A DNA stretch of 64,000 nt from Struthio camelus (taxonomy: Eukaryota > Chordata > Aves > Struthioniformes > Struthionidae), in contig NC_090964.1 of the NCBI RefSeq assembly GCF_040807025.1, forward strand, positions 7,557,214-7,621,213, given 5' to 3'. Positions 1-13,369 of this stretch are shown piece by piece (position 1 is the first letter of the stretch; each line of letters starts with the position of its first letter). The notes below the pieces were generated by a model that was given only the letters and a program-made list of their open reading frames with translations, searched no databases and had not been told where the DNA came from. The translations under genes were made by a program, and so were the position numbers.

Positions 1-1834
<1,834 letters not shown>

Positions 1835-3669
1835 GAGGAACTCAACCAGGCCCCAATAGCTTTAACTTAATCAAACAGTCACCATAACATTACTCCTTTT
1901 GGCAGTGAATAGAGCAAAATGATGCCTAGGGATCAGATAAACCAAAGTCTCTCAAACCAAAAGCCATCAAGGATCCTTTGCATGCAAGCATGGGCAAGCA
2001 TCAAGCGAAGATGGACCAGGACCTGCGTTACATTTCAAGATGAATGTCCACAAGGCTTGAATTTGTCGCTTGATGTGGTTCCTTCTGTGTGTTTTAAAAA
2101 TGTGGATTGTACATAGGAAAACAAACAAACAAAAAAAGGCTGTGTGGAATTACAGAACACTTGTCGGTCATCTCACTCTTCCCCTTATCCCCACACAAAA
2201 CATTCAAAAGATTAAAAAAAAAAAAGATAACCCTTCTGCACAATCCAAGGTGTTTCGGAGAGGAGAAAAGACCAGAAAAACAGCCAAGCCATCTGTCTGC
2301 CCATGCAGGAAGACTGAACTGAAAAAAAAAAGAGAGGAAAGAAGAAAAGAAAAACAATACCCTTTGACCCCTCTCCCTCCCTTCTGACCAGTTTAGGGCC
2401 TCTGACCACCAAAGAGCTCCAGGATGACGGCAGAGCCGCGTGCACCACGTGAGAGCCTGGTTTACAGCGGGGCTGCGGGGCCGCGGGCACGCGCTGGGGC
2501 CGGGGAGGCCCTGCCGCGTGTTCCTCACGGGTCGGCCGGCATCAGCCACGTGAACAAGAGCTGTGATACGATTATTATTATTTGTTGTTGATGCCAGAGG
2601 TTGTATTGTTCATTTTTGTCATTTGTTGTTATTTTTAAAACAGTCACGTGGTTGATCCCGTGCCTGGCAGACCGCCCCCCCCACCCTTCCTCTATGTTTA
2701 CATATGAGATGTACTTTTTATGAGATGTGGTTTGTTTTGTTTTGCTTGCTCTTTTGTCCTGACCTCACCATTCAGTTCTTTGCTCCTCTTAGCAAATCTC
2801 AGTGATGGTGTCTGAAGCGACGGTGGCGTTCAGGACAACCCGAAGCGTGGGAGATGCGCTTCCAAACGCGTTAGCTGCAAAGGGACCCGGGCACCTTTGG
2901 TGCAACCCTGACACCAGGGCTCTGGGTTTTCCTTTCTTCCTCGCGGAGTGGCTGCATGTGCAGCTTGTGGCAAAGCATCATATTTCTGTTACGATTCTTT
3001 CCCATGTTTTCACCCAGAGTGGCTCAACACATGATGCGTTTTTTTATTAAGAAAGGACTTAACAGTTGTTAGTTCATACCGAAAGCGCTAACTGAGATTT
3101 GGAGAAAGGAGCAATCTTTAATCAGACCCCTCTCAGTGGTGTGAAGCAATGTTATCTGGCATTTTCCATCCCTCGTTCTCCTCTCCTTTTCCCCCAAAGT
3201 GAGCTAGAGCACTGGTATCTGCTGTAGATGAATTAACTGAGGAACGGCCACTCAAAGTGCTGCTAGCCCGTCATTAACTGATTGCATAAAGCAGTATCTG
3301 AAGGAACCAGGTCTCTTGGGCACCCCGCAGCCATCCTTACAGTTGGCACCAAAGGGTTTGCAACCCGAACAGGACTGCGAAGGAGGCAGCCGGACACCAG
3401 AAAGGGGTCCCCCAAGGCCAAGTTGGTGGCCTTGCACAGCAGCTTACATCACCACCCACGAGCCAGCAGTGCCTTCTGCCTGGCGTGGGAATTAGGGCTG
3501 GATTCTGGCTTCCTCGCCCCGGCAGGGCTAAGGATGCGTGGGAAGGGCCCAAGGGAGCCAGGCGTTTTTGGTGCCGCGGTACCCGCTCCCCTCCGCATCT
3601 GACTGCCAAGCCCCTGCAGCAGGGGAGTGGGAGCAGACTCCAGTGCCACCAGTAACCTGGGAAATTTAG

Positions 3670-3728
3670 TGCATGCACACGTGCGCGCACACAGACACAC
3701 ACACACCCCGACACAGACACAAACACAG
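3670..3728. repeat. CA-rich simple repeat in the RUNX3 3' UTR
   Basis: Interrupted CA/CACG repeat containing a short alternating purine-pyrimidine core (GTGCGCGCACAC). It is probably length-variable. Confidence 0.8.
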
Positions 3729-4227
3729 CTGCCTTCCCATCCCCTTCGGTCTGAGCACCTTACACCGAGATGCCCATCGCCAAATCTCAGTTGGTAGCTT
3801 TTCGGCAGGCGGTTGCGGTACAGAGCATTGTAATTGCACTACCGTGTAAAGACTGGAGCAAGCCGTCCGGGCGTAGCTGGGAAGCTGCAATGACCACTCG
3901 TGAGTTAAACAAGCCACACCAAGAACAACGGCAAAAAAAAAAAGAAAAAAGAAAAAAGAAAAAAAGCCCTACCCCCAGCAAACTGCAACCTGCACTTGCC
4001 TGAGCAACGGCGAGCCCCTCTCTGGTGCTTGCCAGCTGTAGAAACTGGACCACAGCAGCCTGTGTTTTGACGCATTTACGTTTCTCCTACCATCGCGCCA
4101 CTGATTGAAAGCACAAAGAAAACAAGGCATTCATAATACTAGGCTAATTTAAGACTGTTCGTCATGAATTACAAAAGAAAAAGCAATGGCAACAAGGTTG
4201 TTTTTATGACATATTGTCATGTGAAGG

Positions 4228-4235
4228 TGTAAATA
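4228..4235 (+). promoter_or_regulatory. Candidate Pumilio response element in the RUNX3 3' UTR
   Basis: TGTAAATA matches the PUF-protein consensus TGTANATA. It sits in an AT-rich part of the UTR about 60 bases before a miR-130-family match. It is a motif match only. Confidence 0.4.
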
Positions 4236-4288
4236 TACGCACCTCTATTGTATGCAAATGGTCGTGAGACAGGCCAACGTTTTTTGCT

Positions 4289-4296
4289 TTGCACTA
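4289..4296 (+). promoter_or_regulatory. Candidate miR-130/301/454 8-mer site in the RUNX3 3' UTR
   Basis: TTGCACTA is a full 8-mer complement to the miR-130/301/454 seed. With the preceding T, TTTGCAC is also a 7-mer for miR-19. RUNX3 is reported as a miR-130/301 target in mammals, and the AT-rich context suits an accessible site. Function in this species is inferred. Confidence 0.5.
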
Positions 4297-4999
4297 TAAT
4301 TTGCTTTTTTTTAAAAAAAATGCACAATCGCTTGTACAGTAAAACCCCTTTGTCTGGCTCACAGAATATTTAACTATAAAATCTAATTTTTGGTCTTATT
4401 TGTTATAATAATATAAGTCTTAAATGTGTTGAAGGATCCGGTTCTTAATAATGCTTCTAATACTTGTATGTGCAGGGTAAAAATAACACCAAACAACTAA
4501 GGAGATGAGAACAAAGATCTTTGCAGATAAGGAAGGTGAAAGTTGTTGTTGTTGTTTTTTTAAACTAGAGTCTTACCATGGACATTAAAAAAAAAAAAAA
4601 AGAAGCTAGTAATACCAAATAATGTGGTTATTTGTGTAATATGCCAGCCCTACTTGAAGGTAATGCCCTATATTTAATATGTAGCCCATCTTTTTAACCT
4701 GTAGCACTTGTCACTGGGGAGGGGGGAGGCGGGGGGCAGGAAGGGACGGGTCTGCTCCTGGCGAAGTCATTGGAAGAAGCGCTTGCTGGAGATGGCCCCG
4801 CTGCGCCGGCTTCGATGAAAGCAGCCGCGGGCTCCTCTTGGGCGGCCGGGCCGGCGAAGAGCCCGCGCGAGCGCGTGCGCAGCCGTCGCAGCGCGGCCAG
4901 GTCTGCTTTTCTGTTAGCAGCGTCGCTGTTCCTATCCGATGTACGTGATTAGATTGTCAGGCCTCCGTGTAATCATTTTAATGACTTTCCATGTGGAAT

Positions 5000-5005
5000 A
5001 ATAAA
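5000..5005 (+). terminator. RUNX3: RUNX3 poly(A) signal
   Basis: AATAAA, within AATAATAAA, follows an AT-rich UTR tail. A pyrimidine-rich GTCTGCTCGCTTTCTC lies 30-45 bases downstream as a candidate downstream element. After this point the sequence becomes CpG-dense and stops looking like UTR. It is the best signal after the stop codon. Confidence 0.7.
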
Positions 5006-6688
5006 CGTACGGTTACAAGACTCCCGCGTGCCGCCGTCTGCTCGCTTTCTCCCGCGGCGGAGGCGACGCCGGCGCCCGCTGCAGCAAAGCCCAGCGCTCG
5101 GCTCCAGCTCCGGGGCCTCGATGCGGTGCGTCCCGAGCACCCTGGGGATGGGGATGGGGTGCCCTGGGGCTCTCCCACCCCGCTGCGCCCGTGGGACTAG
5201 GATGTCCCTTTATGCCTGATCCAAAATCTGGCACGTGCCCACAGGCCGTGGCAGCTCCAGCCTCTCCGGAAAGGGAAGACGAGACTCCCGCAGCCCCCAG
5301 CGAGACCCGCGCTGGGCACTAGGGTCCAGCTCCTGGGAGCCAGTCAAGTGTTTAGTTCCCAGCAAGGCTTAAAGATGCCCAAGGATATGGTCCTACCAGT
5401 GATGCTAAGGATTTAGGGCCCCCATCCCTATTTTTCGGAGGAATCTGGGCTGCCCAACCTGCTCCGGGCAAGACCTGGCAGATGATCCTCTAGAGAGGTG
5501 CAACCACCACCACGCACCCGCAGCCCCACTGCCACCTCTCAGCCCTGCGCAGCTTCCCGAGGCGCCAAAGCCCAGGCACAAATCCCAGCCGGGCCCCAAC
5601 GCCCAGGCGGGCCGAGCCCAAAGCCCTGAGCGCTCACCGCTGGCCTCCACACCCCAAATGCCAGCTGAAAAGCCCAAAATTGCAGCCTGCAATAGAGCCT
5701 GAGGCCAGCACGCTGCCGGCGCGGGGCTCCCCAGGAGCCGAGCCGCTCGGCGCAGCGTAATCCGTGGGACGCAGCCCACAGCATGAGCAAGAAAGTTGGG
5801 AGGGGGGGGAAAGGAGGAAAAAAGAGAAAGAAAAAGCCCAAACCAAGCCACAATAAATGCTAATATGGCTGAGAAGGCAGCTCTGCGGCCCTGGCCCACG
5901 GAAATGTGTTTCAAGTCAAACCCGAGCCGTACCCGCCTTTTCTTCGCAGCTACTGGGAGAGGAAACACCCCGAGGTGCAGCTATTATTTACAGGAACTTT
6001 CCATCCCAGATTGATCTGCTCTTTATTCGTGGCCTCATTTAAAGCTGTAATGAAAAGAGAGGAGAGAAATAAAAAGAAACAAAAAAAAAAAAGGATGAAT
6101 AAGCAGCCCTTTGTTGCAAAGCGCCGTTACGTGCCCACCACCACCACCAACGGCCACGGGGCCACCAGCAGAAAAAGACCTTTCGAGTTGTTCCGGCCCC
6201 TCTCCGAGCAGGGGCTAAAACACATCCCCGCGGCCAACGTAGCTCCGCAAGCAGATGATGCTAAACTTCGCCAACACCTGAAAGCCAGATGGGTGTTATT
6301 TTTATCTGGGCCACCTACCAAGCACAGGACCACGCAGACACGTGGGCAGGCCTAGCTTAGATGCAGGTTTTGCAGCAGTGTGAGGAAGCGGGAAGGAGGC
6401 TGCGGGGCTCAGCCTGCCCCAAACCCCTTCGTCCTCTGCTGCCGGCCCCCGGCTGCACGATGGCAGCTGGGCGACCGGCGGCTCCAGCAGTTCAAGGGGC
6501 ACCCCGAAAAACAGGGAGAAAACAATGTTGGTGGGCAGTCTGAGTACAAGTGTTTGAAATGCAAAAACGGAAAGAAAAACTATTGCTTGAGGCACTTGGA
6601 TTTGTTTTTTTTTTTTTTTAGCATTTCGGCTAACAAAACAATCTCCCAGGGAAGATGAAAATCGTTTCCTTCGCTCCTTCGAGAACGG

Positions 6689-6770
6689 AGCTGAGAAAAA
6701 AAAATCTCAGCTGCACCAAAATCTGATTAGATTTGTTTGCCAGCCCAAAAAAAAAAAAAAATCTCAGCCC
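6689..6770. repeat. Small hairpin and A-tract cluster
   Basis: AGCTGAGA (6689-6696) and its exact complement TCTCAGCT (6705-6712) flank an A-tract loop. A second small palindrome, AAATCT-GATT-AGATTT, follows at 6719-6734. The motif A-tract plus TCTCAGC then recurs near 6747-6767. The structure sits in an AT islet inside GC-rich DNA. Function is unknown. Confidence 0.6.
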
Positions 6771-7149
6771 CACGCTCTAATTTAACGATGCTGCCGGGCG
6801 CAGCGCGGGGGAAGGCGGCCGCAAGGGCAGCCGCCGGCCGCGGGGCTGCTGCCTTGCCCGTTCCCCGGCCGGCTGCTGGTTTTGGGGCCGGGACCTAGCG
6901 GGTTTCCGAAGGCAGCGGGACTTTGCTGCGCGTCGGGGGCCGGGTCCCCTCGGCCACAGGGATGCCCTGCTGTAACACATTTTGGGGGGGGGGTTATTTC
7001 TTTTTTTTGATTTTTTTTTTTTTTTGAATACTGCCTATTTAGAAGCGAAAGGGTGGCAAACATGGAAAATGCATTAGGGAAAGCGTTGGGTTATGTGTCA
7101 TTCACATCTGCTTGCTCAGTGGGACCTCACGCCTTGGGGAGAGGTGTAT

Positions 7150-7223
7150 GCGTGTGTGTGTGTGTGCATATATATAGAGAGAGAGCTATAAAAAAATATG
7201 TAAAATATATGTATATGTATGTG

Positions 7224-7260
<37 letters not shown>
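7150..7260. repeat. Compound GT / GA / TA microsatellite
   Basis: GT run near 7153-7166, a short GA run near 7177-7185, TATG-type repeats, and a pure AT run at about 7231-7258. It is bordered by a poly-G run (7261-7267). Low-complexity DNA without coding content. Confidence 0.9.
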
Positions 7261-7262
<2 letters not shown>

Positions 7263-7907
7263 GGGGGGTGGCAGCCTGCACTGTGCAAGCCTGGAACTTG
7301 CCCCCCCCCCCAAAAGGCACCGGCTCCGATAACTCGGCCTCTCTGGGAGGCGGCGGGTGCCGTTCCCCCAAGCCCGGAAAATCGAGGGGCTCCTAAAGGA
7401 AGGCGGGCGATGGGCAGAGCGCGGGCCAGGCCGGCCCTGCAGCCCACGCCGGGCGCCGCGCCGCTTTTGACCCTCCCAAAGCCAGCTGCGGGTGCCGGGA
7501 CAGGGACACGGCCGGTGGAGGGGGGGGGGTCCCCAGGGGGGTCCCGCGGGGCCTCGCTCGCACCCGTGCAACCCGCGGGCCCAGCGATGCCACGGAGCGA
7601 GGCGGCGGGGATGCGAAAATACCCCGTGGCCTTTTCGGGCTGGATAACGCGGCTCCGGGAGACGTGGGGAGGGCGGCTGGGTCCCGGCTCGGTCCGCGCG
7701 GGGACGAGGAGGGGGCCGGGGCCGCGGACGGCGGCGGGCTGGGGACTTCGCTGCTCCTGCCCTGCCGCTGCTGGCTGAGCTCCAGGACGAATATTTCCTA
7801 CCAGCGCTACTAGGCAGCGTATTTCCTTTCCCGGCTAGTGAGCTGCAAAGCCCCCTGGGTCCCTGCAAACATATATTTTTAATTCTTTAAGACTGGAAAA
7901 AAAATTT

Positions 7908-7924
7908 GGGGGGGGGGGGGGGGG
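7908..7924. repeat. Poly-G run (17 G)
   Basis: A pure G run follows an A8-T3 tract. Similar runs lie at about 8987-9002, 9194-9208 and 10632-10645. Confidence 0.95.
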
Positions 7925-10900
7925 AGCTCGGTTTGGCCGGGCGGCCTGCAGGGAGCCCGGCGCGGGCGGCGCTCGCTGTTTGTCTTTGCCGCCGGCCGGG
8001 TTTTCGGGGCGGGAACACCCGGGTTCGCGCCCATGAAATGGAGCCGGCGATGTCGCTCCTCAGTCGTAAACGAAACGAGCTGGGAGGCAGAAGTCGGGCG
8101 TGGGAAGGCGGAGTGAAAGCACGAATTGTTCCGCCGGGGCCCGCCACCGAGGGGCTCAACGGTGCCGGCAGCACCCCGCGATTTTTTTGGTGCCGCCAAA
8201 AGGCTCTCGGCAGCGATGCAGCCGCTTCCCGCCGGCGGCCGCCCCGGCCGAGCGCGTCGGCTCGGGCACAGGCGGGATCCGCCCGGCTCAACGCTGTCCG
8301 AAACCTTAAGGCCGAAAGTTGCCCTTTGCTTTCGTGACCGCCGCGTGGGGAGAGCCCCCTTCCCAGCCTCCGCGGGGGGCTTCTCCCCCAGCCGAGCCCC
8401 CCCAGATGCCTCCTCCTCCTCCATCATCATCATCTATTTTTCAGTGGAAACCCCGTGCTGATGCAAGCGGGGCAAGAGCAAGAACTTTGACAAGTACACA
8501 GATCCGAGGGCCATATTATCTTTAAATTATTTTAAAAAAAAACCCAAAAAAGCAGCGCCCCACGCAGGAACAGCCCCCCGGGCAATGGGGGAGGGCAGCC
8601 CAGCTGCCCGAGCCAGCCCCCGGCGCAGCTGAATCCCCTTGGAGATCCTCGCAAAGCAAAACACAGGCAATGAAAAATTTGGTTTTCATTAAAGCCTCCA
8701 ATGTGAGGGGTTCTGTAGTTTTCAATGGGGCTTTGATTCCTATGGATGGTGGAATGTTTTCAGAGCATTTAAAAACCTGTTCGCCGCCTTTCTATCTTCT
8801 ATCGGCCGAGAGCGACAGTGGCGGGTCCCCCCGGCCCCGGCCCCGGCCCGGGCGCGCGGTAGAAGTGGAGCGTGTTCAACGCACACGCAAACCGCTGCCG
8901 TTATTTACCCTGAGGTCTGCTGCAAAATCACGACGCTAATTTTCTTGCGGCGTTGCAAGCGGAGCAGATAACCCAAAGAGGGAGCCGGGGGGGGGGGGGG
9001 GGAACGCTGCAGGGGGATTTTTTTCCTCCCCCCGCCCCCCCCCGCCGGCGTCGAGACAAACGCGGGGCGCTCGGTGCCGCAGGGCGCCCGCGTCGGCTCG
9101 CCCGGCGGCAACGCGCCGCGTCCAGCCCGCCGGCCCCGCGGCGAGCGGCGGCTCGACCGGCCGGACCCGCTGCTGCGGGGCCCGTGGGAGCGCGGGGGGG
9201 GGGGGGGGCAGCGCTTTGCCCCCCCCCAACCCCACACCTCCAGCAAGAAATAAAAACATAACTGATTTCTTTATATTTATACATATATACAAACTAACTC
9301 GTAATAACTGCGACCGCGGCACTGGGAGGAGGCGGGTGCTGCGGCCCCGCGGGTCGATCCCCGGCGGGCGGCTGCCGCCGAGCCGCCTCGGCCCCGGCGA
9401 AGCCCCCGCCACCGGCAGGCGGCTTCGTCGCGCGGCCCCGGCCGCGTCCTTTGCTCGGCACGACCCGAACCGCTGCAGGGCGGACGGCGAAGGCTCTCGC
9501 CGACGAGCTCCGCGCCGCCTCGATGGGCCCCAGCGCTTGCCTAGGGCGGGCCGGGGGCCGAATCGCTCCTTGGGTGAAAAGCAAGCCCCTCTTGGCGAAG
9601 CCGTTCGCTCTTCCCCAGCCCGACCGTTTCAAAAGGTAGAGGTGACCAAAAAAAGAAAAAAAATGGAAAAAAAAAGGGTACGTGGAGAGGAGACTTCCCC
9701 CTGAACGGGAGACACCGCGGCCTGCTGCTACTTTACAAACAAACTTTGCTTTAAAAGTCTGGCTCGTGGCACAGTTTTGGCAAATTCAGGACCCCCCCCC
9801 CCCACCTTCAATACACCCGGTTCCTGCGTTCTTGATTGCTATCTGAAGGCTTGTGAAAATATACAGGTGGATGGACCAAACTTTAACCGTTTACCGCCCA
9901 GCTTCGCTCTGCAATAGGGAAAGCCGGCGGGGCCAGAGCCGGGCCGGCCGGAGCGACTTCCCCCGCCGGGCCGGCGAGTCCCGCGCGCCCCGGCCTGCGG
10001 CGGGCTCCAAAACCAGGGCGGCCCCCGCGGCCCCCCGACCCCGGCTGGCTGCGGGGCGGCAGGGCGAAGAGTTCCCGCGGGATTTGCCTTTCTGGGAAAG
10101 GCGCAGGGCCGGGAGGCAGGGGGGGCAGGATGCTCCCGGCGCTGCCCCGGCCCCGTGGGAACGGGACGGCAGCGGAGCGCGGGCACGGGCCGGGAAGCGG
10201 CTCCGCAGCCCGGCACCGCCGCGGTTTGGCCAAACCGGGCCGAACGGGGCCGGGACGCGCCGCCAGGGCCGAGGGCAGCGGCACGCGGAGCCGCCGGACC
10301 CTTGGGAGGGCGGGAACGTGCCCCCCGCTCGGTGCCTGCCGGCGTCAGCGCCGGCGTGGGAGAGCGAGGCTGGGCCCTCAGCCCGTTATTTCCTCTTCAC
10401 CCGCCGCTTAAACTCGAGCAGGGCTGGTCCCAAACCGTGGGGGGCGGCGGGCAGCGCGGGGGGGGGGCTGCCCGGCCCGCCGGCGCCCCGAGAGCCGCTG
10501 GCCGGCGCGCGAGGAAAGCCCGGGCGCCTTTTCCTTCCCGCACGCTTCATCAGCACCGTCTCGCGCCCGAAGAAAACCAAAGCCTGCAAATAACGCCAGC
10601 ACGGAGATTTCAATCATGAAAGGGGAGCGGCGGGGGGGGGGGGGGAAAGCCAGGCGAGGACGGAAAGGCAGCCTTCCCCCCCTCCCGCCGCCGCCGCCGC
10701 CGGGCCGGGCCGCCCTTCTCAGCCCACATGCAATCACTAATTTCTTTCTGCCACATCAAGCTCCTACGGGTCTGAATCAGCTGGTTTTTTTGCAGCAGAG
10801 GAGTGACTTTTTTTTTTTTTTTTTTTTTTTGGCGTTTGCCAACAAAAGTATTAATAGCTTCAACTCGCGAGATGAAAAATGAGAGGCTGGAAGGAAACTC

Positions 10901-11340
10901 TGCCCAAAGGGCCAGGTCGGAGGAGCGGCGGGGAACGCGGGCTCCCAGGAGGAGTCCGGCCGGGTCCCCTCCGGCGGCGCCGCGGGCGGACCCGCAGCGC
11001 CCCCCGGCCCCCCGCAGCGCCCCTCGGCCCCCGCACCCGCCGCTCCGGCCAATAAACACCTGGTTTTAAAAGAAAAAAAGAAAAGTTTAAAAAAAAAAAA
11101 CAAACCCAAGAAAGCGAAAGCGGCCGGAGCTGCTGGGGGGGGGGTTGGAGCCGGGCCAAGCGCGAGGCAACGTGGTGCCCGCCGCGGGAACGGCCCTCGG
11201 GCCCGGACCCAGCGGATGGCGGCGACTCCAGGCTTGTGTTGGTTTTCCCCCTGGCGCTCGAGGTTGCGTCTGCAGGTTCCCAACGCCCACGCGCGCGCGC
11301 ACACCCATCGCCGCTGCCAAAACGACAACCTCGTTTCTTC

Positions 11341-11373
11341 TTTTTTTTTTTTTTTTTTGGGGGGGGGGGGGGG
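11341..11373. repeat. Abutting poly-T and poly-G runs
   Basis: About 18 T are followed directly by about 15 G. Exact lengths should be treated cautiously because such runs are error-prone. Confidence 0.9.
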
Positions 11374-13316
11374 CACAACGCGCTTCGTTTGCCTGCACGC
11401 GGACTGGTCGAGCCGGGCCCGGCTGCCGGCACCGTGGCGGCCGCGGCAGGACGTCTGCACCACAAGCCCCCTTCCAGGTCCGATGGAGATGGGAGAGGGC
11501 TTGAAGATACCAAGTTCCTCTGGGTTTTGTGAAATCAAGGGCTGGCTGGAGGGGAAAGACCCGAAATGACCCAGCTCCCAGAGGAACCCCTACCGCCTGG
11601 GACCGTCCGCGTGTCCTGGCTGACCTGCCGGCCGGCTGCCCGCGCACCACAGGGCTCTCAGGCCACCAGGAAGCCCGGGAGAAACCCACACGTCCCTACG
11701 AGGACAGGTCACCGGTGATGCCACCACGGCACGCGGACGGGGACACCTGAGATAGTCAGGATTTGCCGAGCGTGGAAGCAGGCGCGGGAGGTTGGTGGAG
11801 CTCTAGGACGTCGGAGCCTTTTTCTTTCCGACCGGCTTCGGGGCCCTGGCGGGATGACAGAGGCCAGGTGCCGCCCGGGTCCCACCATCCTGCTGCCCAG
11901 CAGGACCCCCCCCTGCTCTCACCGGCGGCCCCGGGCGCGCGGCGGGCACCGACCCTCGCGCAGGGCCCGTCCGGAGCGCGTTATCCAGGCGTCCCAGCTG
12001 CTTTTCGACACGACGGAGGCTCTCGCGCAAGCGTCACGGGCGATTCGACCGGCCGCCGAGGCGCTGGGAGTCGACGTCCTGCCGCAGCGCAGCCCTCGGA
12101 AGGGGCGGAGAGCGGCTGGCCGAGCTCGTGGGGACCCCGGGAGCGACGAACGCGCAGGGCAAGAGCGAGCCAGAGCCCCCATCGGCTGCTCCCGCCGCTC
12201 GCGGGAGGCGGTGGCACCTGCCACCCAGCTCCGCGGCCATCACCGCCGCCTCCCGCCTGCGGCCTGGCCCCCGCCCCGCCAAGGCCGCCGGCGCCGGACA
12301 CGGCGTTGCAGCCGGGGCCGGCCGGACACGAGCGGGATGCCGGGGGCGGTCAGGCTGCAGACAGCGGCGGGGAGCCGCGTTTCACAACCGCGGGCGGCGC
12401 GGGCGCCCCGCCGCCGCCGCCACCACCCGCGGGTGGGCTGTGTTTGCCGTCGAGATGTCGACTCCGTATCCCCTGCTCATCTCGAGCTGAGACGCTCCTG
12501 CTTGTCGGCTGGTCGTCTCCCAGCCGCCGGGTCCCAGGCGAGCGACGGAGCCTGCGTTTCCTAGGGACAGCTTGCATTCGTTAGGACATGTTGTTATTGA
12601 CTTACAAGGCTGCTAATTCTCAAGATCCAATTTAGCCCTCAAAACCACTAACATGTGTGCTGGGGAGTCGCTGCGCTGCTGGGATCCGCCGAGGAAGCAA
12701 CGCCGGGCCCGGAGGAAGCCCCAACTTCAAACCGCCCTCTCCCTCACCTGGGTGGGACGGAGGTTTGGGTTTGCTCAGACCCGAAGCCCACCTGCACGTT
12801 GGGCGGCACCGGCACCGCCGGGGCCGGCCGGACGCACGGCAAACGCTCGCCTGCTTTAACCACGGGGGAAGAAAAACTCAACAGATTGCAGCTGCGTTGT
12901 CGGGAAACCCGAGCGGCGACCCACCGGCTCGCTCCGCCACCTGGTCACCGCCGCGCCGGCCTCCCTGCAGGGCCACGGGCGGGCGCCCGCAGCCGCCCAG
13001 ATTAGAAGCAGACGGAGAAGCTCTGGGGTGGGAGGAAGATCCCTGGCTCCCAGGGCCGAGCCGCCCGCCAGCTTCGCACCGAGAGACAGCACCATCACAC
13101 GCATTCCTAGGAGCGAATTAAAGCGGCTGGAGAAGTTGCCTCAGCCGCAGTCGAACCGCGGCGACTGACCACAGACGGGCTCTGTGTCTCCTCCCAGCCC
13201 AGAGTAAAACAGGTTTGCTTAACTCCCCATCGCGGGGTTGTTCGCCCTCGCTTCGGTACCCAGGTAGCCGACGGGGAGGGGCAGGCTCCTAAATTGCCTC
13301 CTAGCAGCCCCGCTGC

Positions 13317-13369
13317 CTATATATAGCGAGCCCGAGCTCTTAACTTGAGCCCCTGAGGGCACTGACTCA
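13317..13369 (+). promoter_or_regulatory. Isolated TATA-like box and AP-1 site in CpG-rich DNA
   Basis: CTATATATAG at 13317-13326 stands alone in GC-rich sequence. About 40 bases downstream is TGACTCA (13363-13369), an exact AP-1 consensus. The spacing would allow transcription to start near 13350 on the + strand. No convincing coding exon follows; the next frames are low-complexity and run towards a CR1 fragment. It could be a promoter for a non-coding RNA, an enhancer, or chance. Confidence 0.25.

Larger units (their letters stand above)
1835..5020 (+). other. RUNX3: RUNX3 3' UTR
   Basis: The roughly 3.2 kb between the RUNX3 stop and the AATAAA at 5000-5005 looks like a single long 3' UTR, similar in scale to mammalian RUNX3. 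It contains A-rich runs (2214-2226, 3931-3965, 4587-4602), a CA-rich stretch (about 3670-3728) and conserved-looking T-rich tracts (2560-2640, 4060-4480). Near its end is an unusual CpG-rich block (4700-4930). The end point is inferred from sequence alone. Earlier cleavage, for example after ATTAAA near 2211, is possible. Confidence 0.7.
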
